Origin: Amoebidium appalachense
Lineage: Eukaryota; Ichthyosporea
Assembly: GCA_963693365.1 (NCBI GenBank)
Contig: CAVNZM010000014.1
Location: forward strand, 6,076,001-6,140,000
Direction of reading: 5' to 3'
Length of the DNA: 64,000 nt
Position 1 is the first letter of the stretch. Each line of letters opens with the position of its first letter. Under the pieces are notes generated by a model. The model did no database searches, was not told where the DNA came from, and saw only the letters and a list, made by a program, of their open reading frames with translations. Made by a program: the position numbers and the translations under genes. This document shows positions 54,630-64,000 of the stretch, one piece after another.

Positions 54630-54950
54630 TGATTTACCTGGCTTTCAAAGGTGATGGTGTTCTTGTTAGTGGACTTGTATGCCACCTTCGACAGCTTGTG
54701 GTGGCGCTCTCCACCCTCAGCTGACTCGAATGCCCCAAACTCCTTTGTGGCCAAGGAGTAGTGCTTGCCGACGTGGAACTTTATGAAGTTCATCTCTGAT
54801 GGGTTGCAGCCCTTGAAGGTCTTTTCCATGCGGTCACAGAACCTGTATGCAGATTGATTTGCACTAATAGTCACTGCATGCTCATTACAGGTGTGCCATT
54901 CACGGGAAAGCAACAGATGCAATGGGGGGGGGGGGGACGGGGGGGGGGGG

Positions 54951-55463
54951 GTCTTTGCGGTGTAAAATTGTTTGCGCGATAATTCGCTGCATGCCAAAAC
55001 AGTGGGTGTAAGCCCCCCTAAGCCGTAGGAAGGTTGTGGTCGTGCATGCTGGTGGGGGGCATGGTGCACTACACATATACCATGCACGGGAAGTCCACAG
55101 TTGCACTGGGGGGGGGTGGACGGGGGGGGGTCTTTGCGGTGTAAAATTGTTTGCGCGACATGTCGCTGCATGCCAAAACAGTGGGTGTAAGCCCCCCTAA
55201 GCCGTAGGAAGGTTGTGGTCGTGCATGCTGGTGGGGGGCATGGTGCACTACACATATACCATGCACGGGAAGTCCACAGTTGCACTGGGGGGGGTGGACG
55301 GGGGGGGTCTTTGCGGTGTAAAATTGTTTGCGCGATAATTCGCTGCATGCCAAAACAGTGGGTGCAAGCCCCCCTAAGCCGTAGGAAGGTTGTGGTCGTG
55401 CATGCTGGTGGGGGGAACGGTGCACTACACGTGTACCATGCACGGGAAGTTTTTAGTTGCACT

Positions 55464-55465
<2 letters not shown>
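54951..55465 (+). repeat. Three tandem 177-179 bp units in an intron of gene M
   Basis: Units start at 54951, 55130 and 55307, each GTCTTTGCGGTGTAAAATTG... to GTTGCACTGGGG with a G tract. They are over 95% alike by eye. The flank TTCAACCCTTCGAAATTGCC follows at about 55495. Confidence 0.9.
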
Positions 55466-55496
<31 letters not shown>

Positions 55497-55751
55497 CAAC
55501 CCTTCGAAATTGCCATCAACTATATGAGTGTATTCAATGGTATTACCCTGTGCCTAGATCAGAGTGTTCAAGTGTCCTAGTGTACTAATGTAATAGGTAC
55601 GAACACCTATTTGGTATTTTATAATGCTAATGAGCACTATATTTGGACATTCAGGAATACATTCGTACATTTTGTGGACACTTTTTCGCCCGACCCGAGC
55701 ACCACAGTGAGTGCTACGGGGGGGTTGGTTGGGAGGGGGAGGGGGGGAGGG

Positions 55752-55790
<39 letters not shown>

Positions 55791-56466
55791 ACGTACAACT
55801 CGTACTGCTTGGTAAGCTGATCCAGGGACTCGTCGGTGAAACTCTCAGCGCAGAGCTGGGCGTACCAATCCAGATATGCGACCACTGTCAGCTCCACCTT
55901 CTTATTGGTCACATCACACGGCAGGAGATCCTTGAAGACAAATATTACCGTCTGTAATGTTGACGATGGGATCGAGTTAATAGATTATCTTTATAACTTG
56001 CATTGTCAAGCAGCCATGGTGTGCTAGTGCTAGGGGTCTAGGAGTGCAAGTACTACACTGGTAACCTTTGTATGGGTGTGTGTTTTTCCTGGGGGAGACT
56101 GGTGGGGGTGAGGGGGGGGGGGGGGGGGGGGGGGGGGGGAGGGGGGGACTTTCCTTCATGATATCCCTGTATTCGTTCGCCTTCAGAAAGGCTAGGTTGG
56201 TAACTCCTTGCGCCATTTTCCGAAGGTACGGAAAGGGCGGCAATGCTTTCCAGCGACGGTCAAGCTCCTGAAGCAGCTTTGTCTCCTCCATCTTGGCCTG
56301 CCGAGGGTTGTCGGCATATACCCGCTGGCACGTCAGCTCCACTAGTTTGACTTAGCACTCGAGAATGCGCATGAACACACCACTCTCCGCCTGGTGCATT
56401 CGCTCAGGTATGACCCCCTTCAGGTACATGAAGCCGGGAACCCTGCTCATGAGGTTCTGGTAGGAA

Positions 56467-56498
<32 letters not shown>

Positions 56499-56885
56499 GG
56501 TTTGCATGGTTGGATTCTGTTGGCCTACACCGAGACATAAACTTATCTACCACGATCATTCGAAACACTGACATTCCCTACTACTAGTGTATTCTATGGT
56601 ACTCTCCGGTGTCAAGCGTTAGCTATGGGGGGGGGGGGGGGGGGGGGGGGGGGGAAGGGCACCTCCGTGTCATGCATGGACGAGTTTTTTAACAATTGAG
56701 TAACTTTCCCATTCTTCTTATCAGCCCGTAATTTATCGGCCTTGGCATAGATCTTGTTGTGTTGTGCCTCTGTGCGTAAAGGAGCAGTCTCTTTCCCAGT
56801 CTTGCATATACGATTCCATTTGACCCAGCAGTAGTGGCACGGGAATCGCGTGGCCCCCCTAGGTGTTTGTTTGTTTGTGGGGGAA

Positions 56886-56917
<32 letters not shown>

Positions 56918-57002
56918 ATCAGAAAAGGCATCATACCGGGGAAGGCTGTGGCTGTGGTCGTGCATGCTGGTGGAAAGGCTCGTGGAAAGGCTTTAATGAT
57001 GC

Positions 57003-57231
57003 ATGCTGGTGGGGGGCATGGTGCACTACACGTATACCATGCACGGGAAGACCACAGATGCACTGGGGGGGATGAACGGGGGGGGGTCTTTGCGGTGTAA
57101 ATTGGTTTGCGCGATATTTCGCTGCATGCCTAAACAGTGTGTGCAAGCCCCCCTAGGCCGTGGAAGGGTTGTGGTCGTGCATGCTGGTGGGGGGAACGGT
57201 GCACTATGCACGGGAAGTCCTTAGTTGCACT

Positions 57232-57265
<34 letters not shown>

Positions 57266-57335
57266 GGGGGGTTCAACCCTTCGAAATTGCCATCAACTAT
57301 ACGAGTGTATTCAATGGTATTACCCTGTGTCTAGA
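57003..57335 (+). repeat. One full and one partial 178-bp unit with flank
   Basis: Partial unit 57003-57066, full unit 57086-57232, then a G tract and the TTCAACCCTTCGAAATTGCC flank (57271-57335). Confidence 0.8.
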
Positions 57336-57546
57336 TAGTAGGGGGGGGGGGGGTGCATTTTGGCCTGCCCGATATTCCCCCTAGACCATCAAATTTGACG
57401 ACCTGGATTTTAATTAGAGATGACGACACTTTGGCCTGGACGACACTTTGGCCTGCAACACCCCCCCCCCCCCCCCCCCCATGACAGCACAACACCCCCC
57501 GTCCCTCTCTCATTACCACCCTTGCTAATCTTTTTTTTCCCCCCAG

Positions 57547-57808
57547 GCCAGCAGAAGCACCTCTTCATCACCAAGGAGATTGTCCGGATTCAACAGGCCA
57601 ACCCCGGCCTTACCACCGAGGACTTGTGGACACTCGCCGAGGGCAGGTGGAAGGCCGCCTTCCCTGAGCTTGCCGGGCAGCAAAGCCCGGCATCTAAGCC
57701 CAAGAAGGCGGCTCAAGAATTTGACCGCAAGCGACCTTCCAAAAGTGAGATGGCCATCCCGCAGATCGTGGTTGCCCAGATGTCCTCCAAGGTCTCAACG
57801 GTATGTTC

Positions 57809-57840
<32 letters not shown>

Positions 57841-58042
57841 ACTCACCCACCCACCGACCCTCCCTCACCCCCACCCTTTTTTGCCCCTGCATGCTCTCCT
57901 TATACCCCCTCCCCCTCCCTCTTCCCCCCCCGGGGCCCATGTTTACTTAAAAGAGGTTAACGTGCTGCATCCTTTGTTACCATGTATGTGCTATTCGTAG
58001 TGTACTATTTGGTACCATGTCACGTCGTTCACCTCATTCTCA

Positions 58043-58089
<47 letters not shown>

Positions 58090-59148
58090 AAAAAACATAC
58101 AAATAATTTTTGAAATTAGTGCCTGCCCTTTGAGTTGGACTGCTTATCATGCCGTGCATGGCTTATCTTCCCCCCACCCCCCACCCCCACGCCTTCACCC
58201 GCCTTCCCCCCCCCCCCCCCCCCCCCCCCCTCCCCCCATCTTTCCCCGAAGAGAATCAAAACACAAATACATGTATTGAGATCCTCCACCTTGACGTAAT
58301 CTTGTGCCATCACTGCGGATAACTAACCCCCCCCCCCCCCTTTTGCCCCCTTCCCCCTGGCCCTCTGCACAACACATGATTCATACACACATACACCGTG
58401 ACATGCCAGCTCTACCACAACCTCAGGAGGGTGACGTCAACATCAGACGTCACCAGGATTGTCTTCGGCATGACCTACTGTGCCACGGACCTTGACCTCG
58501 ACGAGGCTGTGTGGCTGCTCGCCGAGGAGAAGGGCCTCATCGAGGAGGGCGACCGTGAGGACGCTGAGGGGATCAAGGCCTTCATCGCCCAGAAATACCA
58601 CCGGGGACCGATCCGTGACGCTGTACGCCACTACGGGCGTGGCCAGTTTGCGTGGAAGCTACGCAATGTGGCTTACCCGCAACTGGAGGAGAAGTACGAC
58701 ATCAGTGTATGCATCCCCATCCCCATCCCCCCCCCCCCCCCCCCCCCCTTCCCCCCACACTATCCCACACTATCCCACCCACCACCATCTCTTTGGTATA
58801 TGTTTTCATATTTAACTACCCCATCCACCACCATCTCTTTGGTATTTGTTTTTATATCTAACTTGAAACGATTCGATTGTTTAGCACTATGTATGTACTA
58901 TTCGTATGTTCTTGGGTGTCCTTGATGAGTGTTCGTATGTTACACAGGTGTTGTTCGAGTGTACATTGAACATTATATTGCATGTGTTAGTACCATTAAC
59001 CAGTGCATTGCATTCGTTGATGTACAAAGTGTTTATTCAGATGTGTTCGTCATTGTGTATTTACGAGTATTCAATTGCACTAAAGGCACTTCGATGATGA
59101 ACATTCAACCCTGTCCTATTCCTTTTTACTTGTTTTTTTACCATTCCC

Positions 59149-59179
<31 letters not shown>

Positions 59180-60072
59180 AAAAAAAAAAAACATAAAAAA
59201 AAACTTCCCACCTCAGTTTCTCCCTCCTACTTTCCCCTTAAATACTCTCTTTTAACTTGCTTCCTCCCTCAGTCTCTCCCTCCTAACTTCTTTTCAAACC
59301 CTCTCCTTTAACTCTCCCATTGGGTCCTGATAGAAACAATCACTTCCAATCACTTGATATATATTGCTTACCCCCCCCCCACGTTAAACACAGGAACCTG
59401 GGGCCGGCACTGAAGAGCGCAAGCAAGCCTTCAACAGGCTAACCAGCATGTATGTGGCCGAGGCCAACGGTGAGCAGTTTGTGCTTGGGCCGAAGTGGTG
59501 GGTCGACGAGCAAGGCCGCCCCGGCATGAACAGCATCTTCCGACAAATTGTGAAGAAGATAGCCCCGGCTTCCGACCAGGTATTTGCTTTTCTCTTGGTT
59601 GTCTAAGCAGTTCAGTACATTGCACCCTCTCTCTAGGCAAGCATACTGCACCATAATACTCTCGGTTCCTTATTTACACCCCCCCCCCCCCCCCCCCCCC
59701 CCACCTCCTCGCCCATCCCCCTTCCCACTAGGAACATTCAAGAGATAGAGCAAAAACTTGTTGATTCCTTGTACACCCTAACTAACTTTCATCCTCCTTT
59801 CCCCACATCCAGGTTTCCTCTTTCACGACCACACATGCCTACTGCATGTACATCGTGAAGGAGGTGCTCTTCTGCCCCTCCTACCGTGATTCCGGCATCT
59901 TCGGCCGGCTCAACAACAGCGACAAGTTAAACGCCACAGGCTACAACGCTGCCCTTCACGACCTGAAGAAGGTGACAGCCTTCCCCCCCCCCCCCCCCCT
60001 TCTCCTTTTCTCTTTCTTTCTTCCCCTGGCTCCCACCGAATGAACACACACATCATGCACACACACACACAG

Positions 60073-60121
<49 letters not shown>

Positions 60122-60918
60122 CTCTCTCTCTCTCTCTCCCTCTCTCTCTCTCTTCTTCTCTATCTCTGTTGTTTTGTACGGGTCTAAGGGAGCAGAGTGC
60201 ACAGAGGTGTCATGTAAAACACGACTAACACATTAATGAGAGGGCAATCGGAGTTGTTCACGAGACATTGAAAGATCTCAAACAACAACTGAATCTTTAT
60301 TGTGCTCTCGGTTCCTTTTGTACTTGCGACTTATCACCTTATCACAACTAAAGAGGGAGAACCAATCGGTTCTATCAGAAGATAGAAAAACACATTCCGA
60401 CAGAGCATACGCATTCCAACTTCCGATTAAACTAAAGTGTAGAAACTCTTACTTAAATAAATTAAGTAATTATACATCTAGTCACTATTAACTCACATAT
60501 ATAGTTATGTTCGTCTCTATAAAGAAACCTATTTAAATACATATATTTCCTAATAGTCGACACTCTCAAAGTGAAGACACTTTGCAATAAACCGAATTCC
60601 ATATATATCTATTGTCCAATCACAACACACATATATTAACAGACAGGAATGCACAACACAATCTACAGATGTACTCGCTCGCGACTATTGGCGAGCCATC
60701 CTTTTGAGAACAAAACTAAGCCATTTTGAAATAAAGGAAAGACAGCGAGTGAGGCTAGCCAATCACGCTACCTCTCAGATAAACAGAGGAGAGCAAACAG
60801 AAATAAAATACAATAAGTTCTTATCAGGCAAGAGAGCCAGGTGTGCACAGATCTACAGATATCTGTGCCCACAGAAACAAGGGAGAGAGAGATACGGGGG
60901 GGGGGGGGGGGGGGGGGG

Positions 60919-60984
<66 letters not shown>

Positions 60985-61259
60985 ACAAAGAGGGAAAGCA
61001 GACACGAATACAAACAAGCTAGGACACATACATACTTCAAGGCTCTTGCTGTCATACATGGTGACGTATTCCAACAATCTCTCTATCTCTCTCTGTCTCA
61101 CCCCGTTTATCTGTCACACACACACGAACACACACACACCCAAAAAAAATGCACACACAAACACACACGCAAACACGCACCCACAAAAACAGAAACACAT
61201 GCACGACGGTCACACCACACACAGAAACACACAAACACACACAGACACACAGTCTCTCT

Positions 61260-61332
<73 letters not shown>

Positions 61333-63112
61333 AACTTAGAGGTTTCTCTGTGAGACTTTATTATTTGCTGACTTACATTGACTGGCCCACCGGGACCTTT
61401 ATATACTTGTGGTCTGGCTCACTGGAATGTTACATACTATTCCCGATTGGTCTACCCGCCGCTATGGATCTAGTCGCTACCAATCAGAACACTCCAACAA
61501 AATCTTCTAGACTCCTCTAGATCTATCCTGATCTATCGTGAACCTATCCACCAGTTTATCCCGAATATCTCGAATATTCCCGATCACTAGTGCTACGCTA
61601 ACGCAGGGCATACCGGATGGCTATCCTGTTCGACACCCCCACTTGCACTGTGTTCTATCTATCTACCGCATGCAACCTAAACCTAAGATGCAACTCTAAA
61701 ACTATGCTACTATACTAACACATATAACACCTACTACACGAACATTAACACCACACTAATTGTAGTTCTTACTCAGCCATGCCGATGGCCTGCCGATGCT
61801 GCACTAACTTAAGTCTCCCTAAAGCTTTGGTGCACATGTCGGCCACGTTACTGTTCGTGCTGCAATACACAAGTTCTACATCCCCATTCTCCACACACTC
61901 ACGGGTGTAGTGGTACTGAACGTCGATGTGTTTGATGCTGGCCTGGAGATTGCTTCTTCCAGTGTCACAGGGTCATCCTCATTGCTATCAGCACTCTCAA
62001 TTGCCATGCTGATACTGTCGCGGTACTCTACTACACCTGCGTTGATGCCGTAGGTCCCACCGCGCCTTGTAGTCATAGACGGATAGGCACTTCTGGTTGC
62101 AACCTGCAACTCTGCACTATCTTCCTCGTCTCCTGACCCTGCCGCGTCCGAATCGCCGCTGTCCTCGCCCGCGCCGTCGCCGATAGCATCTGAATCATAT
62201 CCAATGTCAGTGCCGATTGCAGGCTTCCGAAAGGAATGTTGCTTCTTGACGCTGATTGGATTCCTCGATTCCATGCTCTGCTGATTTCCGATTGGCTTAT
62301 GCATCAGCAATTCCATTGGCTCATCTTGCACCACCGGAATACCGGCCTTTGGGGTGCATGATTCATCGATCACCACATCTCGCCCGACGATAGTCTTGCG
62401 CGCCTCGGTGTCCCACAACAAGTACGTCTTGCTGTCACCTGTGTAGCCGACGAATTTACACTCCCGACTCTTGGCGTCTAGCTTCCTGCGCTCGTCCTTC
62501 GGCACATGGACAAATGCCTTGCTACCAAATACACGTAGATGGCTAACATCGGGCTTCTCTCCATACCATGCCTCCCAAGGTGTCATGCCACCCAGTACTG
62601 TGGTTGGCGTCAGGTTCTTGATGTACACAGCTGCCTGTACTGCCAGCTGCCAGAACCCCATACTCATGCCTGCTGACTGCAGCATGCAGCGCGCCGTCTC
62701 GACAATGGTCCTGTTAGCCCTCTTCTTCATACATGGGAACTGGACATTTTGCTCTTCCCATCTTGTCTCAACAGTCGCTTGATCGTAGCGTTGCACTGGG
62801 CCCATAACCGTAACTTAGAGGTTTCTCTGTGAGACTTTATTATTTGCTGACTTACATTGACTGGCCCACCGGGACCTTTATATACTTGTGGTCTGGCTCA
62901 CTGGAATGTTACATACTATTCCCGATTGGTCTACCCGCCGCTATGGATCTAGTCGCTACCAATCAGAACACTCCAACAAAATCTTCTAGACTCCTCTAGA
63001 TCTATCCTGATCTATCGTGAACCTATCCACCAGTTTATCCCGAATATCTCGAATATTCCCGATCACTAGTGCTACGCTAACGCAGGGCATACCGGATGGC
63101 TATCCTGTTCGA

Positions 63113-63180
<68 letters not shown>

Positions 63181-63191
63181 CCTCTCCCCCC

Positions 63192-63241
<50 letters not shown>

Positions 63242-63584
63242 AACTGCAATTACACACCCAAACGGAAGCACAATTCGAACCCGAACACATTATTCTTTTT
63301 CCAGCGCCAACTGCGAGGTAACTGAGTATGTAGATTAGATAGTAATAGCTGTTTTATTGTGTTCCATTTGCTCACCATATGTTTCCCCACAGTACAAGAG
63401 GAATTTCAAGATGTACGCCAAGGCCAAACAAGAAGCAGCAAAGGCGGCAGCTATAGCTGATGCCAAAAGGGCCGCGGCTGAGGAGAAGGAGAAGAAGGCG
63501 CAGGAGGCCGGCGACCAGAACGGCGACAAGAGAGTGGATGACCCTGCACACGCCGACGCCCTGCCTGGGCAGGAGGAAGTGTGA
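57547..63584 (+). CDS. Unknown host gene P, at least five exons, all phase 0
   Basis: Exons: 57547-57800, 58410-58706, 59394-59579, 59813-59971, 63393-63584 (TGA). All introns are GT-AG and each junction falls between codons, giving about 360 residues so far; an upstream start exon is missing. Segments: IQQANPGLTTEDLWTLAEGR; DLDLDEAVWLLAEEKGLIEE; FVLGPKWWVDEQGRPGMNS; HAYCMYIVKEVLFCPSY; and a Lys/Ala/Glu-rich C-terminal coiled coil (KAKQEAAKAAAIADAKRAAA). The C2 part has a SAM/helical flavour but no known domain. The intact frame across a 3.4-kb last intron holding copia E argues for a maintained gene. It diverges from gene M. Confidence 0.6.
57801..58409 (+). other. Intron 1 of gene P
   Basis: GTATGTTCT is followed at once by a C tract (57810-57840); more C tracts at 58045-58080, 58207-58232 and 58327-58340; ends TGCCAG. 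Confidence 0.65.
58707..59393 (+). other. Intron 2 of gene P
   Basis: GTATGC then (CCCCAT)n and a C tract (58728-58748). A 50-base duplication (ACCACCATCTCTTTGGTAT) lies near 58785 and 58828; C/A tracts 59148-59190; ends AACACAG. Confidence 0.65.
60072..60160. repeat. (CA)n then (CT)n
   Basis: In intron 4 of gene P, about 100 bases after its 5' splice site and C tract. Confidence 0.95.
60161..60896. other. Intron 4 sequence, possible degraded LTR
   Basis: AT-rich with TGTCATG near 60208, CCAATCGG, CCAATCAC and an ATCTTTATTG region, the flavour of the LTRs in this window. No second copy and no target duplication were found, so an LTR cannot be claimed. Confidence 0.3.
60897..61329. repeat. 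G tract, (GA)n, CA-rich and (CT)n microsatellites
   Basis: G 60897-60919, (GA)n 60924-60982, CA-rich 61120-61250, (CT)n 61254-61329. Element E inserted in the (CT)n. Confidence 0.95.
61330..61635 (-). repeat. Element E 3' LTR
   Basis: 306 bp. CCAATCAG and ATTGGTC motifs are present. Confidence 0.9.
61783..62805 (-). pseudogene. Element E integrase fragment joined to RNase H tail
   Basis: The frame 62805-61876 starts inside the primer site (MGPVQRYDQ). It enters integrase at RANRTIVETARCML and covers the integrase C-terminal region (TPWEAWYGEKPDVSHLRVFG, CKFVGYTGDSKTYLLWD) and the acidic linker. Near 61955 it jumps, out of frame, to the RNase H end (HIDVQYHYTRECVENGDVEL, then NVADMCTKALGRLKL), which stops at about 61783. 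Two deletions are needed: leader to integrase and linker to RNase H. It cannot encode working enzymes. Confidence 0.85.
62809..63114 (-). repeat. Element E 5' LTR
   Basis: 306 bp; its inner end reads TTACG instead of TTACA, the one clear difference from the other LTR. Confidence 0.9.
63115..63240. repeat. (CT)n then C homopolymer
   Basis: (CT)n 63115-63177 and C tract 63189-63239, 150 bases before the last exon of gene P. Confidence 0.95.
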
Positions 63585-63673
63585 ACTCTAGTGATAGGCA
63601 CAAGTAGAAATTATTAGTACGAAACTATTTTTTATTGTGATTTTTACTTGGTGCTTTTAGTGTCAGCCAAAAT

Positions 63674-64000
63674 TGTTGGAGTGCAGACTTACGCTCACTC
63701 CACTATATGTGTATGTTAGCTTTACAATTGGTTCCGTGTACATAGACACATGCTGACACTCGATCACCACATGCACATCTGCATAGTTGAGGAATGTTGC
63801 CAATTGTGTTTTGACTGCAAACGATTGGTTCACTGGTCCCAGAGATATCTAAATGAAAGTAACCAATCCGATTAGCGCCTGGCATCCGGATTACATTCCA
63901 GACTGCTGCCCCACGGGTATATAAGCCACGTCTCTGCCAGGTGCAGACATGGAGTTAAGTCATGGAGTTAAGTCATGGAGTTCAGTCATGGAGTTAAGTC
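63674..64000 (+). mobile_element. Third copy of the TRIM LTR, cut by the window edge
   Basis: Starts TGTTGGAGTGCAGACTTACG 90 bases after the stop of gene P, with the same CCAAT box, TATATAAG and 13-base CATGGAGTTMAGT tandem units (here mostly TTAAGT variants). Whether it is a solo LTR or a full TRIM cannot be seen. Confidence 0.9.

Larger units (their letters stand above)
52773..56858 (-). pseudogene. KDZ/Plavaka-type transposase-like gene M, seven exons, in-frame stop
   Basis: Exons: 56858-56663, 56456-about 56155, 55930-55797, 54842-54638, 54394-54217, 53622-53420, 53180-52773 (TGA). Splice sites are GT-AG and phases match at nearly all junctions. Features in order: FPCHYCWVKW with APLRTEA; PERMHQAESG and a LPPFPYLRKM region; NFIKFHVGKHY, ERHHKLSKVAY and TNKNTI; then a C-terminal WYARVLCLF / VHVVPRFG / FYVNRFIYL region. 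This order (CxxC, LRT, DRxH-like, KFH...HY, E..H, K.aYk.TNK) resembles the C-terminal half of KDZ/Plavaka transposases of fungi. Exon 2 has an in-frame TAA at 56354-56352 and no clean 5' splice site, so this copy is probably dead. The N-terminal catalytic part was not found. Confidence 0.55.
61330..63114 (-). mobile_element. Copia element E, internally deleted
   Basis: LTRs of 306 bp (61330-61635 and 62809-63114), TSD TCTCT on both sides within the CT repeat. On the minus strand the 5' LTR is followed directly by the primer site GGTTATGGGCCCAG (internal initiator tRNA-Met), identical to that of the TRIM. The internal region is only 1.17 kb: a piece of integrase fused to the end of RNase H, with gag, protease and RT missing. 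Confidence 0.92.

Noticed and set aside
56335-56356. A 17-nt intron (GTGCTAA...CTAG) removing the in-frame stop in gene M
   Set aside because: Its removal would shift the frame away from the matching downstream sequence, and the size is far below other introns seen.
60208-60890. A solo LTR in intron 4 of gene P
   Set aside because: LTR-like composition, but no second copy, no defined end and no target duplication.

Overview
This is a nuclear, repeat-dominated stretch of a eukaryotic genome. The evidence is GT-AG spliceosomal introns (including a 43-nt one), several families of LTR retrotransposon with 5-bp target-site duplications (TSDs), CCAAT/TATA promoters inside the LTRs, and very many microsatellites: (GT)n, (CT)n and G/C homopolymers. 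I cannot name the organism. A protist, alga or early-diverging fungus fits; nothing here is bacterial. Indels in and near homopolymers may be partly assembly errors, so some 'broken' genes could be intact in the cell.

Regions. 1-9.5 kb: microsatellites, a dispersed element (R1), an array of short palindromes and a few weak exon candidates. 9.5-37.3 kb: one old DNA element coding a protein-primed family-B DNA polymerase of the Polinton/adintovirus kind, a neighbouring gene that ends one base before it, and two opposite-strand genes. Four LTR elements have landed inside it, each with its own TSD: a small TRIM (13049-14215, CAGAC), Ty3/gypsy chromovirus A (16321-24165, GCAGG), a solo LTR (26026-26506, ACCGC) and Ty3/gypsy chromovirus B (27486-35707, CATGT). 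Across each insertion the polymerase resumes where it left off.

37.3-49 kb: an inverted LTR, a short non-autonomous LTR element C (38886-41577, TSD ATGTA) and a full-length Ty1/copia element D on the minus strand (42136-48925, TSD GGGGG). D sits in an intron of a minus-strand gene whose exons lie at 49449-49190, 41927-41831 and probably 41713. 49.5-52.5 kb: duplicated sequence R2, one copy split by R1. 52.8-63.6 kb: two diverging multi-exon genes. The minus-strand one (52773-56858) looks like the C-terminal half of a KDZ/Plavaka-type transposase with an in-frame stop. The plus-strand one (57547-63584) is unknown and open through five exons, with an internally deleted copia element E (61330-63114, TSD TCTCT) in its last intron. 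The window ends in a third copy of the TRIM LTR.

Points that stand out: both gypsy elements have gag and pol in the same frame separated by one stop codon; the polymerase carries a large cysteine-rich insert; three kinds of primer-binding site occur, one of which matches the 5' end of tRNA-Ala; and introns of the 52-63 kb genes have long C tracts on the sense strand, usually just after the 5' splice site.
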